From NCBI RefSeq assembly GCF_014836545.1, contig NZ_JACSQS010000003.1, positions 224,093-288,092 on the forward strand: 64,000 bases of DNA. The letters run 5' to 3'. Made by a program: the position numbers and the translations under genes. Below the pieces are notes generated by a model. It had not been told where the DNA came from. It saw only the letters and a program-made list of their open reading frames with translations, and did no database searches. How positions within the stretch are numbered: the stretch's first letter is position 1; every line of letters begins with the position of its first letter. Positions 34,136 through 43,975 of the stretch are shown in pieces. The DNA is from Stenotrophomonas lacuserhaii. GTDB lineage: Bacteria; Pseudomonadota; Gammaproteobacteria; Xanthomonadales; Xanthomonadaceae.

Positions 34136-35056
34136 ATGCCGTTCCTGGAACTGACCCTGCGCTGCACTGAAGCCACCCAGCCCCGCTACGAAAACGCACT
34201 GGAGGACGTCGGCGCGTTGGCGGTGACCCTGCTCGATGCCGAGGCTGACACCAGCAACGAACAGGCCATCCTGGAGCCCGGCGTCGGCGAGACGCCGATG
34301 TGGGACACGCTGGTACTGAGCGCGTTGTTCCCGCATGACGCTGATGGACTGCTGCTGCTGGCCGCGCTGGAAGCCTTCGACGATGGCCTGGACTGGTCGA
34401 CGGTGAGCTTCCGTGCGGTGGAAGACCAGGACTGGGAGCGCGTCTGGCTGGACCAGTTCGAACCGCTGTCCTTTGGCGAGCGCACCTGGATCGTGCCGTG
34501 GAACCATGAATTGCCCGACGCCGCGCAGGCCGCCGATGCGGCCGTGGTGCGGCTGGACCCGGGCCTGGCGTTCGGCTCCGGCACCCACCCGACCACCGCC
34601 CTGTGCCTGCGCTGGCTCGATGGCCTGGCCGGTGAGGGCCTGCTGCAGGGACAACGTGTGCTCGACTTCGGTTGCGGCTCGGGGATCCTGGCACTGGCCG
34701 CGTTGAAGCTGGGCGCGGCCGAGTCGATCGGCGTGGACAACGATCCGCAGGCGCTGATCGCCACCGCCGACAATGCCGAGCGCAATGGCGAACTTCCGCG
34801 CATGCATGTCTACCTGCCACAGGACGAACCGGTGGCCACCTACCCGGTGGTGGTCGCCAACATCCTGGCCTCTGCGCTGGACGCACTGGCCGACCTGCTG
34901 GCTGCCCGCGTTGCCGCCGGCGGGCGCATCGCGCTGTCGGGCATCCTGCACGGCCAGGAAGACGAACTGCTGCAGCGTTACGCCGCCTGGTTCGATGACC
35001 TGCAGGCGACCCAGGACGGCGACTGGATGCGCATCACCGGCGTGCGACGCGCCTGA
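34136..35056 (+). CDS. prmA: ribosomal protein L11 methyltransferase
   Basis: SAM-dependent enzyme that trimethylates lysines and the N-terminus of ribosomal protein L11. 306 aa. N-terminal L11-recognition domain (~1-60), then the methyltransferase core with the family signature [14 protein letters not shown], the SAM-binding [20 protein letters not shown] (motif I, ~177-196) and [14 protein letters not shown] (motif IV). First gene of the conserved block prmA - DUF3426 - fis - purH - purD of Xanthomonadaceae. Confidence 0.97.
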   Translation: MPFLELTLRCTEATQPRYENALEDVGALAVTLLDAEADTSNEQAILEPGVGETPMWDTLVLSALFPHDADGLLLLAALEAFDDGLDWSTVSFRAVEDQDWERVWLDQFEPLSFGERTWIVPWNHELPDAAQAADAAVVRLDPGLAFGSGTHPTTALCLRWLDGLAGEGLLQGQRVLDFGCGSGILALAALKLGAAESIGVDNDPQALIATADNAERNGELPRMHVYLPQDEPVATYPVVVANILASALDALADLLAARVAAGGRIALSGILHGQEDELLQRYAAWFDDLQATQDGDWMRITGVRRA

Positions 35057-35105
35057 TCGCACGCAGACGTGATTGAATAGCCACTGGATCCGAGCCGGTA
35101 CATTC

Positions 35106-35879
35106 ATGTCCGAACCGAACCCGCCCCGTCGACCATTGGCCACCTTCCTGCGTCCACACGCCGGATCGCAGGCCGACGCGGATGCGACCCCGTTGGCGGA
35201 GCCGTCGGTACCTTCAGCCGACGCCTCCCCGGTCACCGCAGACGACACCGCCGAAGCGCTTGTGGACCCCGTCACGGAGGCTGCCGCGATGGCCGGGGAA
35301 GTACCGGTGCAGGCCACCGCGACGATCTCCGCGCAGGCCCCTGCTGCGGCTGCGGCACCCACGCTGTCCCAGGCAGAGCCGGTGTTCCTGCGCGGTGGCG
35401 GGCATCGATTGCGCACGCCCCGCTGGCAATGGGCCATGGTGGCCGCGCTGTCGCTGCTGTTGCTGCTGCAGATCGCGCTGGCCGACCGCGCCCGCCTGGC
35501 GGCAGATGCCGGCACCCGTCCCTGGGTTGCAGGCCTGTGCCGTGTGCTGCGCTGCGACCTGCCCGCCTGGCGCGAACCGGCGGCCTTCACCATGATCAGC
35601 CGCGACGTGCGGCCGATGCCGCAACAGGCCGGCGCACTGCAGGTACAGGCGAGCATCCGCAATGACGCACGGTGGGCACAGGACTGGCCCGTGCTGCGGC
35701 TGTCACTGTCCGACGCCGACGGCCGGGTGATCGGCAGTGGTGTGTTCGCGGCATCGGACTATCTCGGCGCCGGGGCACGGACGGCGGGGCTGCTGGAACC
35801 CGGCCAGAGCGCGCAGATCGCCTTCCAGGTCAAGGAGCCGTCGGCGTCCACGGTCGCCTTCAATTTCGAATTCCTGTGA
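35106..35879 (+). CDS. DUF3426 domain membrane protein
   Basis: 257 aa. N-terminal half is a long Ala/Pro/Thr-rich, probably disordered region (20-90); a single membrane helix at ~107-126 (WAMVAALSLLLLLQIALA) is followed by a DUF3426 domain (~140-257) with its marks: a double-Cys CRVLRCDLPAWREP and an ISRDVRP ... LQVQASIRNDA, DADGRVIGSGVF, GAGARTAGLLEPGQSAQIAF pattern. The usual N-terminal MJ0042-type zinc ribbon is missing in this reading. ATG 35106 is chosen over an upstream ATG lying 16 bp after prmA. Function unknown; its place between prmA and fis is conserved in related bacteria. Confidence 0.8.
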   Translation: MSEPNPPRRPLATFLRPHAGSQADADATPLAEPSVPSADASPVTADDTAEALVDPVTEAAAMAGEVPVQATATISAQAPAAAAAPTLSQAEPVFLRGGGHRLRTPRWQWAMVAALSLLLLLQIALADRARLAADAGTRPWVAGLCRVLRCDLPAWREPAAFTMISRDVRPMPQQAGALQVQASIRNDARWAQDWPVLRLSLSDADGRVIGSGVFAASDYLGAGARTAGLLEPGQSAQIAFQVKEPSASTVAFNFEFL

Positions 35880-36272
<393 letters not shown>

Positions 36273-36348
36273 GCCGGCACTGCATTACGTGTGAGGGCGC
36301 CCCAAGGCCTACAATATCGGCCCCGCCTGCTGCCGTTGCCCTGTCCCC

Positions 36349-37932
36349 ATGAGTGCTGACCTGCTGCCCGTCCGTCGGGCCCTGCTTTCCGTTTCCGACA
36401 AGACCGGCCTGATCGCGCTGGCCACTGCCCTGTCCGCACGCGGCGTGGAACTGCTGTCCACCGGCGGCACCGCCAAAGCGATCCGCGAGGCGGGCCTGGC
36501 GGTCAAGGATGTCGCCGACGTCACCGGCTTCCCGGAAATGATGGATGGCCGGGTCAAGACCCTGCACCCGATGGTGCATGGCGGCCTGCTGGGCCGCGCC
36601 GGTACCGATGATGCGGTGATGGCCGAGCACGGCATTGGTGCCATCGACCTGCTGGTGCTGAACCTGTATCCGTTCGAATCGGTCACCGCCAAGGCCGACT
36701 GCGCGCTCGACGATGCCGTGGAGAACATCGACATCGGCGGCCCGGCCATGCTGCGTTCGGCAGCAAAAAACTTTGCCCGCGTCGCGGTCGCGACCGACCC
36801 GTCGCAATACGACGAACTGCTGGCCGAACTGGCCGCGCACGATGGCCAGCTGTCTGCCGCCAAGCGCTTTGCCTTCTCGGTGGCCGCGTTCAACCGCGTT
36901 GCCCAGTACGACGCGGCGATCAGCAATTACCTGTCCGCGGTTGCCTCGCGCGAGACCGCGGTGCCGGTGCGCAGTGAGTTCCCGGCGCAGATGAATTCCT
37001 CCTTCGTGAAGGTGATGGACCTGCGCTACGGCGAGAACCCGCACCAGAGCGGCGCCTTCTACCGCGACCTGTATCCGGTACCGGGCACGCTGGCCACGTT
37101 CCAGCAGCTGCAGGGCAAGGAACTGAGCTACAACAACCTGGCCGATGCCGATGCCGCGTGGGAATGCGTGCGGCAGTTCGAGGCGCCGGCCTGCGTGATC
37201 GTCAAGCATGCCAATCCGTGCGGCGTCGCCGTGGGTGCCGGCAACGGCGATGCCTATGAGTTGGCCTATGCCACCGACCCGACCAGCGCCTTCGGTGGCA
37301 TCATCGCCTTCAACAAGCCGCTGGACCTGGCCACCACGCAGGTGATCCTGGACCGTCAGTTCGTTGAAGTGCTGATCGCCCCGGAGTACGAACCGGCCGC
37401 GCTGGAATACGCCACGAAGAAGGCCAACGTGCGCGTGCTGCGCATCCCGCACGGTGAAGGCCTGAACAACTACGACAGCAAGCGGATCGGATCGGGCCTG
37501 CTGCTGCAGTCTTCCGACAACCGCGGGATGACCCGTGACGAACTGAAGGTGGTCAGCAAGCTGGCGCCGACCGACAAGCAGTTCACCGACCTGCTGTTCG
37601 CCTGGAAGGTCGCCAAGTTCGTGAAATCCAACGCCATCGTGTACGCCAGGGACAACCGCACCATCGGCGTCGGCGCCGGCCAGATGAGCCGCGTCTATTC
37701 GGCCCGCATCGCCGGCATCAAGGCCGCCGATGCGAACCTGGTGGTGGAAGGTTCGGTGATGGCCTCCGATGCGTTCTTCCCGTTCCGCGACGGCATCGAT
37801 GCGGCCGCTGCGGCCGGCATCAAGGCGGTGATCCAGCCGGGTGGTTCGATGCGCGACGCCGAAGTCATCGCGGCCGCCGACGAAGCCGGCCTTACGATGG
37901 TATTCACCGGCGTGCGTCACTTCCGTCACTGA
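36349..37932 (+). CDS. purH: bifunctional AICAR transformylase/IMP cyclohydrolase
   Basis: Last two steps of purine synthesis: formylation of AICAR and ring closure to IMP. 527 aa, the standard size. IMP cyclohydrolase (MGS-like) domain ~1-195 with [16 protein letters not shown] and [19 protein letters not shown] formyltransferase domain ~200-527 with the catalytic Lys-His region [11 protein letters not shown] and [22 protein letters not shown]. Followed by purD 78 bp downstream; the pair is a common purine operon. Confidence 0.98.
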   Translation: MSADLLPVRRALLSVSDKTGLIALATALSARGVELLSTGGTAKAIREAGLAVKDVADVTGFPEMMDGRVKTLHPMVHGGLLGRAGTDDAVMAEHGIGAIDLLVLNLYPFESVTAKADCALDDAVENIDIGGPAMLRSAAKNFARVAVATDPSQYDELLAELAAHDGQLSAAKRFAFSVAAFNRVAQYDAAISNYLSAVASRETAVPVRSEFPAQMNSSFVKVMDLRYGENPHQSGAFYRDLYPVPGTLATFQQLQGKELSYNNLADADAAWECVRQFEAPACVIVKHANPCGVAVGAGNGDAYELAYATDPTSAFGGIIAFNKPLDLATTQVILDRQFVEVLIAPEYEPAALEYATKKANVRVLRIPHGEGLNNYDSKRIGSGLLLQSSDNRGMTRDELKVVSKLAPTDKQFTDLLFAWKVAKFVKSNAIVYARDNRTIGVGAGQMSRVYSARIAGIKAADANLVVEGSVMASDAFFPFRDGIDAAAAAGIKAVIQPGGSMRDAEVIAAADEAGLTMVFTGVRHFRH

Positions 37933-38010
37933 CGTGCAGCGGATCCCTGGGGGTGCCGGCCCGTTCGGCACCTCCCGTCTCCTTTCCCCGCGTATCGGAA
38001 ACCCCTCAGC

Positions 38011-39294
38011 ATGAAGATCCTCGTCATCGGCTCCGGCGGCCGCGAACACGCCCTGGCCTGGAAGCTGGCCCAGTCCGCGCAGGTCAGCGAAGTGCTGGTC
38101 GCGCCGGGCAATGCCGGCACCGCCACCGAAGCGAAATGCCGCAACGTGGCCGTCAAGGTCACTGATCTGGATGGCCTGCTGGCGCTGGCCCGGTCCGAAG
38201 GCGTCGCCGTCACCGTGGTCGGCCCGGAAGTGCCGCTGGTGGCCGGCGTGGTCGATGCGTTCGGCGAAGCCGGCCTGCGCATCTTCGGTCCGACCGCCGC
38301 CGCTGCCCAGCTGGAAGGCAGCAAGGCCTACGCCAAGGACTTCCTGGCCCGGCATGGCATCCCGACCGCGTATTACGCCGTGCACACCGACGTCGACGCC
38401 GCGCTGGCGTACCTCCGCGAAAAGGGCGCGCCGATCGTGGTCAAGGCCGATGGCCTGGCCGCCGGCAAGGGCGTGATCGTGGCGATGTCGCTGCCCGAAG
38501 CCGAGTCGGCGGTGCGTGACATGCTGTCCGGCAATGCCTTCGGCGACGCCGGCGCGCGCGTGGTGATCGAAGAATTCCTCGACGGCGAAGAGGCCAGCTT
38601 CATCTCGATGGTCGATGGCGTGCATGCGCTGCCGATGGCCACCTCGCAGGACCACAAGCGCGTCGGCGACGGCGATACCGGTCCCAACACCGGCGGAATG
38701 GGCGCGTATTCGCCGGCCCCGGTGGTCACACCGGAAGTGCACGCACGGGTGATGCGTGAGGTGGTCGAGCCGACCGTGCAGGGCATGATTGCCGATGGCG
38801 TGCCGTTCACCGGCTTCCTGTATGCCGGCCTGATGATCGACGCCAGCGGTGCGCCGAAAGTGATCGAATTCAACGTGCGCTTCGGCGACCCCGAAACCCA
38901 GCCGGTAATGCTGCGCCTGCAGTCGGACCTGCTGGACCTGGTGCAGGCGGCGATCGACGGCAGGCTGGACCAGGTGCAGGCGCAGTGGGATCCGCGTCCT
39001 TCGCTGGGCGTGGTGCTGGCCGCTGCGCCGTATCCGGAAGCGCCGATCACCGGTGATGTGATTTCCGGCCTGGACCGCGTGCCGGACACCGCCAAGGTGT
39101 TCCACGCAGGCACCGCGCTGGATGGGCAGGGCAACGTGGTCAGTGCCGGCGGACGGGTGCTGTGCGTGGCCGCACTGGGCGACAGCGTGCGCGATGCGCA
39201 GGCCAATGCATATGCCGGCGTGGCCCAGGTAACGTGGGCGAACGAGTTCCACCGCAGTGATATCGGCTGGCGCGCGATCGCCCGCGAAAGCTGA
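38011..39294 (+). CDS. purD: phosphoribosylamine-glycine ligase (GARS)
   Basis: ATP-dependent second step of purine synthesis, joining glycine to phosphoribosylamine. 427 aa. N-terminal domain MKILVIGSGGREHALAWKLA, ATP-grasp domain with VVKADGLAAGKGVIVA, the DHKRVGDGDTGPNTGGMGAYSP signature in parts (~residues 213-232), and KVIEFNVRFGDPETQ near 290. Monofunctional, as in most bacteria. Ends before a strong two-way terminator shared with rpoH. Confidence 0.98.
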   Translation: MKILVIGSGGREHALAWKLAQSAQVSEVLVAPGNAGTATEAKCRNVAVKVTDLDGLLALARSEGVAVTVVGPEVPLVAGVVDAFGEAGLRIFGPTAAAAQLEGSKAYAKDFLARHGIPTAYYAVHTDVDAALAYLREKGAPIVVKADGLAAGKGVIVAMSLPEAESAVRDMLSGNAFGDAGARVVIEEFLDGEEASFISMVDGVHALPMATSQDHKRVGDGDTGPNTGGMGAYSPAPVVTPEVHARVMREVVEPTVQGMIADGVPFTGFLYAGLMIDASGAPKVIEFNVRFGDPETQPVMLRLQSDLLDLVQAAIDGRLDQVQAQWDPRPSLGVVLAAAPYPEAPITGDVISGLDRVPDTAKVFHAGTALDGQGNVVSAGGRVLCVAALGDSVRDAQANAYAGVAQVTWANEFHRSDIGWRAIARES

Positions 39295-39305
39295 GGCGGT
39301 AACGG

Positions 39306-39341
39306 CGTGACGACCCACGGTCGTCACCCACCATCTCCGAT
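39306..39341. repeat. hairpin repeat, copy A (pair with 40588-40623)
   Basis: GTGACGAC-CCACGG-TCGTCAC stem followed by CCACCATCTCCGAT. The same 36-base unit, with two changes, occurs at 40588-40623, so a copy lies on each side of rpoH. Probably members of a dispersed REP-like family. Confidence 0.65.
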
Positions 39342-39347
39342 CACAAA

Positions 39348-39374
39348 AAAACGCCGGGCAGTGCCCGGCGTTTT
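39348..39374. terminator. bidirectional intrinsic terminator between purD and rpoH
   Basis: Stem AAAACGCCGGGC / GCCCGGCGTTTT (12 bp) with a 3-base loop, preceded by an A run and followed by a T run, so it can act as a Rho-independent terminator for purD on the plus strand and rpoH on the minus strand. Confidence 0.9.
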
Positions 39375-39396
39375 CGTGTGCGGCATCTGTTTCCGC

Positions 39397-40272
<876 letters not shown>

Positions 40273-40282
40273 GGGTCTCATC

Positions 40283-40309
40283 TTAGCAGTCCGATACTTC
40301 GACTGCTAA
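40283..40309. promoter_or_regulatory. 9-bp palindrome just before rpoH
   Basis: TTAGCAGTC-N9-GACTGCTAA, a perfect inverted repeat whose near end is 11 bases upstream of the rpoH ATG. It overlaps the -10 of the sigma-E-like promoter. It could be a protein-binding site at that promoter, or an RNA stem in transcripts that begin farther upstream. Which of these holds cannot be told from sequence. Confidence 0.5.
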
Positions 40310-40325
40310 AGGTCAAAAAAGTTCC
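40298..40325 (-). promoter_or_regulatory. sigma-E-like promoter of rpoH
   Basis: On the minus strand GGAACTT (40319-40325) is followed after 16 bases by TCGAA (40298-40302). The -35 is the exact sigma-E consensus and the spacing equals that of the sigma-E-dependent rpoH promoter in E. coli; the -10 is a fair match to TCNNA. It would start transcription within ~20 bases of the start codon. The region 40380-40450 upstream is AT-rich and may hold a second, housekeeping promoter. Confidence 0.6.
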
Positions 40326-40542
40326 AGTGTTCCGGTGGCAGAACAATGGCGCTGACTACCCGTCTACCCTACCGCGATTTGGTGACAGTGGCGATAGTGA
40401 ATCTGGTCAACATAAAACCCTTCAAGATCAATATATTGGCCCATGAATCAGCGGGAAAAACCGTGCAGATTGGCTGAACGGACGGCGCCAACCACGCATT
40501 CAGTCGGGAAAAAGTTGTCGGTCGTTCAGCGCCTGGCGTCCG

Positions 40543-40564
40543 GTAGCGCCGAGCCATGCTCGGC
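40543..40564 (+). repeat. GTAG-type REP (SMAG-like) element
   Basis: GTAG, then GCCGAGC-CAT-GCTCGGC stem-loop and the tail GAGCGCAGCGGG. Same head, stem layout and tail as the elements at 48713 and 56257 (reverse). GTAG-headed short palindromes are the known REP class of Stenotrophomonas, mobilised in trans by RAYT transposases. No RAYT gene is in the window. Confidence 0.8.
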
Positions 40565-40587
40565 GAGCGCAGCGGGAAAGGCAAAAG

Positions 40588-40650
40588 CGTGACGACCAAC
40601 GCTCGTCACCCACCATCTCCGATAGTCACCCACCGTCTCCGGTGGTTACC
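40588..40650. repeat. hairpin repeat, copy B with extended arm
   Basis: Copy of the 36-base unit at 39306-39341, then a shortened second unit (AGTCACCCACCGTCTCCGG) that forms CCACCG-TCTC-CGGTGG and runs into the ung stop codon. Tandem short units suggest growth by duplication. Confidence 0.6.
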
Positions 40651-41347
40651 CTGCCGGTGGCAGCGACCAGTCGATCGGTGTCTTGCCGCGGCGCTGCAGG
40701 TACTCGTTGGTGGCCGAGAAATGGCCACAGCCGAGGAAGCCACGGTGGGCGGACAGCGGCGAGGGGTGCGGTGCCTTCAATACCCGATGACGCGCGGTGT
40801 CGATGACCTTGCCCTTCTGCTGCGCGTAGCTGCCCCACAGCAGGAACACCAAGCCTTCGCGTTCGCGGTTGAGCGCTTCCACCACGTGGTCGGTGAAGCC
40901 TTCCCAGCCACGCTTCTGGTGCGCCCCGGCGCTGCCCTCTTCCACCGTCAGCACCGCGTTCAGCAGCAGCACGCCCTGCCGCGCCCAGGGCAGCAGGCAG
41001 CCATGGTCCGGCCGCGGGATACCGAGGTCGCGTTCGATTTCCTTGTAGATGTTCAACAGCGACGGCGGCACCGGCACGCCGGGCTGCACCGAGAAACTCA
41101 GGCCATGCGCCTGGCCACGACCGTGGTACGGATCCTGGCCCAGTATCACCACCTTGGTGGCATCGAACGGGGTGGCATCGAAGGCGGCGAAGATCTGCGG
41201 GCCGGGCGGGAACACGTTCGCGCCCCCCGCCTTGCGCTCGCGAAGGAAGCGCGACAGCTCGCGCATCTGCGGCTGCAGCAGCCAATCGCCGACGTGTGCT
41301 TTCCAGCTCGGCTCGAGCTGGATGGAAGGAGGTACTGCTTCGTTCAT
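40646..41347 (-). CDS. ung: uracil-DNA glycosylase
   Basis: Family 1 uracil-DNA glycosylase, 233 aa, removing uracil from DNA at the first step of base-excision repair. Catalytic water-activating Asp in the [17 protein letters not shown] motif (~residues 66-82), uracil-recognition Asn in [11 protein letters not shown], and the minor-groove intercalation loop [11 protein letters not shown] with the catalytic His. ATG 41347 overlaps the stop of the response-regulator gene (TGATG); a GTG one codon earlier is also possible. The last gene of the ftsE-ftsX-regulator-ung run. Confidence 0.98.
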   Translation of the reverse strand: MNEAVPPSIQLEPSWKAHVGDWLLQPQMRELSRFLRERKAGGANVFPPGPQIFAAFDATPFDATKVVILGQDPYHGRGQAHGLSFSVQPGVPVPPSLLNIYKEIERDLGIPRPDHGCLLPWARQGVLLLNAVLTVEEGSAGAHQKRGWEGFTDHVVEALNREREGLVFLLWGSYAQQKGKVIDTARHRVLKAPHPSPLSAHRGFLGCGHFSATNEYLQRRGKTPIDWSLPPAG

Positions 41348-42186
41348 CACACCACGGATCTTGGATTCAGTCGGGACAGGCGCAGCTGGAACAACACCTT
41401 GGTGACCAGCAGCCGTTCTTCGATCGGCTTGAGCACCAGGTCGTTGGCACCGGCCTGCAGCAGCGCGGTCTGGTTGAGCGGATTGCCGTCACCGGTCATC
41501 ACCAGCACCGGCAGGCGGCGTTTGCCGTAGCCGAAGTCCACCCGCACCCGTTCCACCAGGTCACGTCCGCTGAGCTCACCTTTGAGCGTCACGTCGGTGA
41601 GCACCAAATCGATCCGGTGCTGGTTGCGGCCCAGCGACTCGGCGGTCAGCAGGGTCACGGCTTCTTCGGCGGTCATCACGTGCAACACGTTGAGCTGCTG
41701 GCGCTCGAGCATCCGCTTGGTGGCTTCGGCCACTACCCGGCTGTCTTCCACGTACAGCAGCGTGGCACCGGGAATGATCGCCGGCTGCACGTAGCCGCGG
41801 ATGAAAGCGGCCAGCGCTTCATGGCCCAGCGACTTGTCGAAGTAATCGGTGACGTAGTCGGTGAAGCGGCGTTGTTCCAGGTGCGACTGGGCATCGCCTG
41901 AGACCACGATCACCGGCACGTAGGCCTGCCCCGCCGATTCGCGCACGGTCCTGGCCAGCGCCAGGCCGTCGCCGTCGGGCAGCGACAGCGAGGTGGTCAC
42001 CAGGTTGACCGGCCCGTCGGCCAAGGCCTGGCGTGCCTCGGCGATGCTGGCGCAGCCGACCACCTGCACGCCGGGGAGGTCGCGCTGCAGCACATCGGCG
42101 ATCAGCTTGCGGACCAGCCGCGAGCCATCGACCACCATGACCCGGGTGGCATCATCGTGCAGATGCTTGAGTGCTTGCGGCTGCAT
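41347..42186 (-). CDS. tandem-receiver response regulator, first receiver degenerate
   Basis: Protein of 279 aa made of two CheY-like receiver domains and no output domain. Receiver 1 (~14-128) has lost its key residues: the position of the phosphorylatable Asp is Ser66 ([11 protein letters not shown]) and the acidic pair reads VDGS. Receiver 2 (~142-275) is intact, with VEDS, Asp198 (LVLTDVTL) and the Lys of VLKPI. So the first domain is probably a pseudo-receiver that binds partners, and the second takes the phosphoryl group. ATG 42186 is 10 bp after ftsX; ung starts within its stop. Control of cell division or of a kinase hub is possible but unproven. Confidence 0.85.
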   Translation of the reverse strand: MQPQALKHLHDDATRVMVVDGSRLVRKLIADVLQRDLPGVQVVGCASIAEARQALADGPVNLVTTSLSLPDGDGLALARTVRESAGQAYVPVIVVSGDAQSHLEQRRFTDYVTDYFDKSLGHEALAAFIRGYVQPAIIPGATLLYVEDSRVVAEATKRMLERQQLNVLHVMTAEEAVTLLTAESLGRNQHRIDLVLTDVTLKGELSGRDLVERVRVDFGYGKRRLPVLVMTGDGNPLNQTALLQAGANDLVLKPIEERLLVTKVLFQLRLSRLNPRSVV

Positions 42187-42196
42187 GCGGAAGGGC

Positions 42197-43171
42197 TCAG
42201 GTCTCGGTGGGGCGCGTCTGGCGCAGGAAATGTCCGGTGACCAGCCATGCACCCAGCCAGCCCACCAGCACGATGGCCAGCAGCACGACAGAGGAATGCA
42301 GCAGGTCCAGCCCCTTCAGCGCGAAGGGACTGGCGTAGCTTTGCGACAACTGGGCAAGCGGTCCGGCCAGTGCGGCACCGGCGGCGGCGATCAGCCCCAG
42401 CGCCACCACGCCCGCGCCGAGGCCGTACCACGCGCCAAGGTACAGGAACGGGCGCCGGATGAAGCCATCGCTGGCGCCCAGCAGCTGCAGCACGCCGATC
42501 TCTTCGCGGCGCGCCTGGATGTCCAGCCGCACGGTATTGCCGACCACCAGCACCGCACCCAGCCCCAGCAGCAGCGACAGCACCTGAACCAGGCGCGCGC
42601 CGAAGGCCAGCCAGCCGTCCAGCCGGGTCCGCCACAGCGCATCGTGCTGCACCAGGTCGGCCTGCGGCAGGGTGCCCAGCGCACGCGCCAGGCGCGCGTC
42701 GTCGGCCTTTTCCGCCGGCGTCACCACCAGCAGGCTGGGCAGTGGATTGGACTGCAGGGCATCGATCGCCTCGCCGAGGCCGGCATTCTCGCGCAGTTCT
42801 TCCAGGCCCTGTTCGGGGGTGCGCAGGGTCACTGCGGCCACGTCGTCACGCGCTCTCAGCTCGGTGGCCAGGGCCTCCGCGCTGGCGGCATCCAGCTCGG
42901 CCTTCAGGAACAGGTTGATGTCACGGGACTGCTGCACGCTGCCGGTGAAGTGCTTGAGGTTGTCCAAGGCGATCGACAAGCCCAGCGGCAATGCCAGCGC
43001 GAGGGCCATGACCATCACCGTCAGCAGCGTGGCCCATGGTTTACGGAAAGCACGGCCCAGGCTGAACACCACGCTGTGCAGGTGGTGCTGCCACCAGATG
43101 CCCAGCTTCGAAGGCGCCGCCGCCGGGGCATTGGCATTGCGCTCGGGCGCGGGAGTGGATTCGGTACTCAT
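42197..43171 (-). CDS. ftsX: cell-division protein FtsX
   Basis: Membrane partner of FtsE, 324 aa. N-terminal cytoplasmic segment, helix ~45-68, a large periplasmic loop (~70-195) that in other bacteria activates peptidoglycan hydrolases through EnvC or similar factors, then three more helices within ~198-315 (VLSLLLGLGAVLVVGNTVRL, GVVALGLIAAAGAALA, VVLLAIVLVGWLGAWLV). Start overlaps the ftsE stop by 4 bp (ATGA). Acts at the septum with FtsE. Confidence 0.96.
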   Translation of the reverse strand: MSTESTPAPERNANAPAAAPSKLGIWWQHHLHSVVFSLGRAFRKPWATLLTVMVMALALALPLGLSIALDNLKHFTGSVQQSRDINLFLKAELDAASAEALATELRARDDVAAVTLRTPEQGLEELRENAGLGEAIDALQSNPLPSLLVVTPAEKADDARLARALGTLPQADLVQHDALWRTRLDGWLAFGARLVQVLSLLLGLGAVLVVGNTVRLDIQARREEIGVLQLLGASDGFIRRPFLYLGAWYGLGAGVVALGLIAAAGAALAGPLAQLSQSYASPFALKGLDLLHSSVVLLAIVLVGWLGAWLVTGHFLRQTRPTET

Positions 43172-43854
43172 TCGGCCAGGTCCTGCGGCGAGATGTCGTC
43201 CACCAGGCGGCCATGGTCGAGGATCAGCACGCGCTTGCGCATGCGCCGCAGCAGGGCCAGGTCATGGCTGACCACCAGCACGCTGGTGCCTCGCGCCGGC
43301 AGCTCGGCGAACAGCGCCATGATCTCCGCGGCCAGGGTCGGATCGAGGTTGCCGGTCGGTTCGTCGGCCACCAACAGGCGCGGTTCACCGACGATCGCGC
43401 GGGCGATGCCAACGCGCTGCTGCTCACCGGCGGACAACTGAGAAGGCAGGGCCTTCTCGCGATGCCCCAGGCCCATGCGCTCCAGCACCGAACGCACGCG
43501 CTTGCCGATGTCGGCACGGCGGGTGCCGCGCAGGATCAGCGGCAGGGCCACGTTTTCGGAAATGCTGCGATCCATCAGCAGGCGGTGGTCCTGGTAGACC
43601 GCGCCCACCTCGCGCCGATGCCGTGGCACGTCGCCGCCGCGCACCTTCAGCAGGTTGCGCTCGTTGAACACCACCGCGCCGCGGCTGGGCCGCTCGTCAA
43701 GGTGGATCAGTTTCAACAGGGTGCTCTTGCCGGCGCCGGAATGGCCGGTGACGAACACCATTTCGCCCGGTGCCACGTCGAAGCTGACATCGGTCAGCGC
43801 CTCGTGACCACCGGCGTACTGTTTGCTTACGTTGTCGAACCGCAGGACGCTCAT
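43168..43854 (-). CDS. ftsE: cell-division ATP-binding protein FtsE
   Basis: ABC-type ATPase of the FtsEX complex, 228 aa. Walker A GHSGAGKST (~38-46), Q-loop VYQDHRLL, signature LSAGEQQRVGIARA, Walker B LLVADEPTGNLD, and the switch His in SHD. Couples ATP hydrolysis to septal peptidoglycan hydrolysis through FtsX. ATG 43854 gives the standard length; the upstream in-frame extension is Arg/Pro-rich and not conserved. Confidence 0.97.
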   Translation of the reverse strand: MSVLRFDNVSKQYAGGHEALTDVSFDVAPGEMVFVTGHSGAGKSTLLKLIHLDERPSRGAVVFNERNLLKVRGGDVPRHRREVGAVYQDHRLLMDRSISENVALPLILRGTRRADIGKRVRSVLERMGLGHREKALPSQLSAGEQQRVGIARAIVGEPRLLVADEPTGNLDPTLAAEIMALFAELPARGTSVLVVSHDLALLRRMRKRVLILDHGRLVDDISPQDLAE

Positions 43855-43936
43855 CCCCTGATTATGCAGGACAGTCGCCACGGCGTGGAGACATCGCGCC
43901 AGGGCCTGGCCCTGCGTCGGCCGGGGCCGGGGAGAC

Positions 43937-43962
43937 CACTGCCCCCGGAACCGGGGGCAGTG
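43937..43962. terminator. hairpin after rhlB
   Basis: Perfect 12-bp stem CACTGCCCCCGG / CCGGGGGCAGTG with a 2-base centre, 14 bases past the rhlB stop. No U run, so termination may be incomplete and ftsE could receive read-through. Confidence 0.6.
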
Positions 43963-43975
43963 CAATCAATACCGC

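Noticed and set aside
39306..39341. CRISPR-like repeat
   Set aside because: Only two copies, more than 1.2 kb apart, no regular spacers and no cas genes.
43937..43962. Attenuator or riboswitch for ftsE
   Set aside because: A simple 12-bp stem at the 3' side of rhlB without an alternative fold; better taken as an mRNA end or terminator hairpin.
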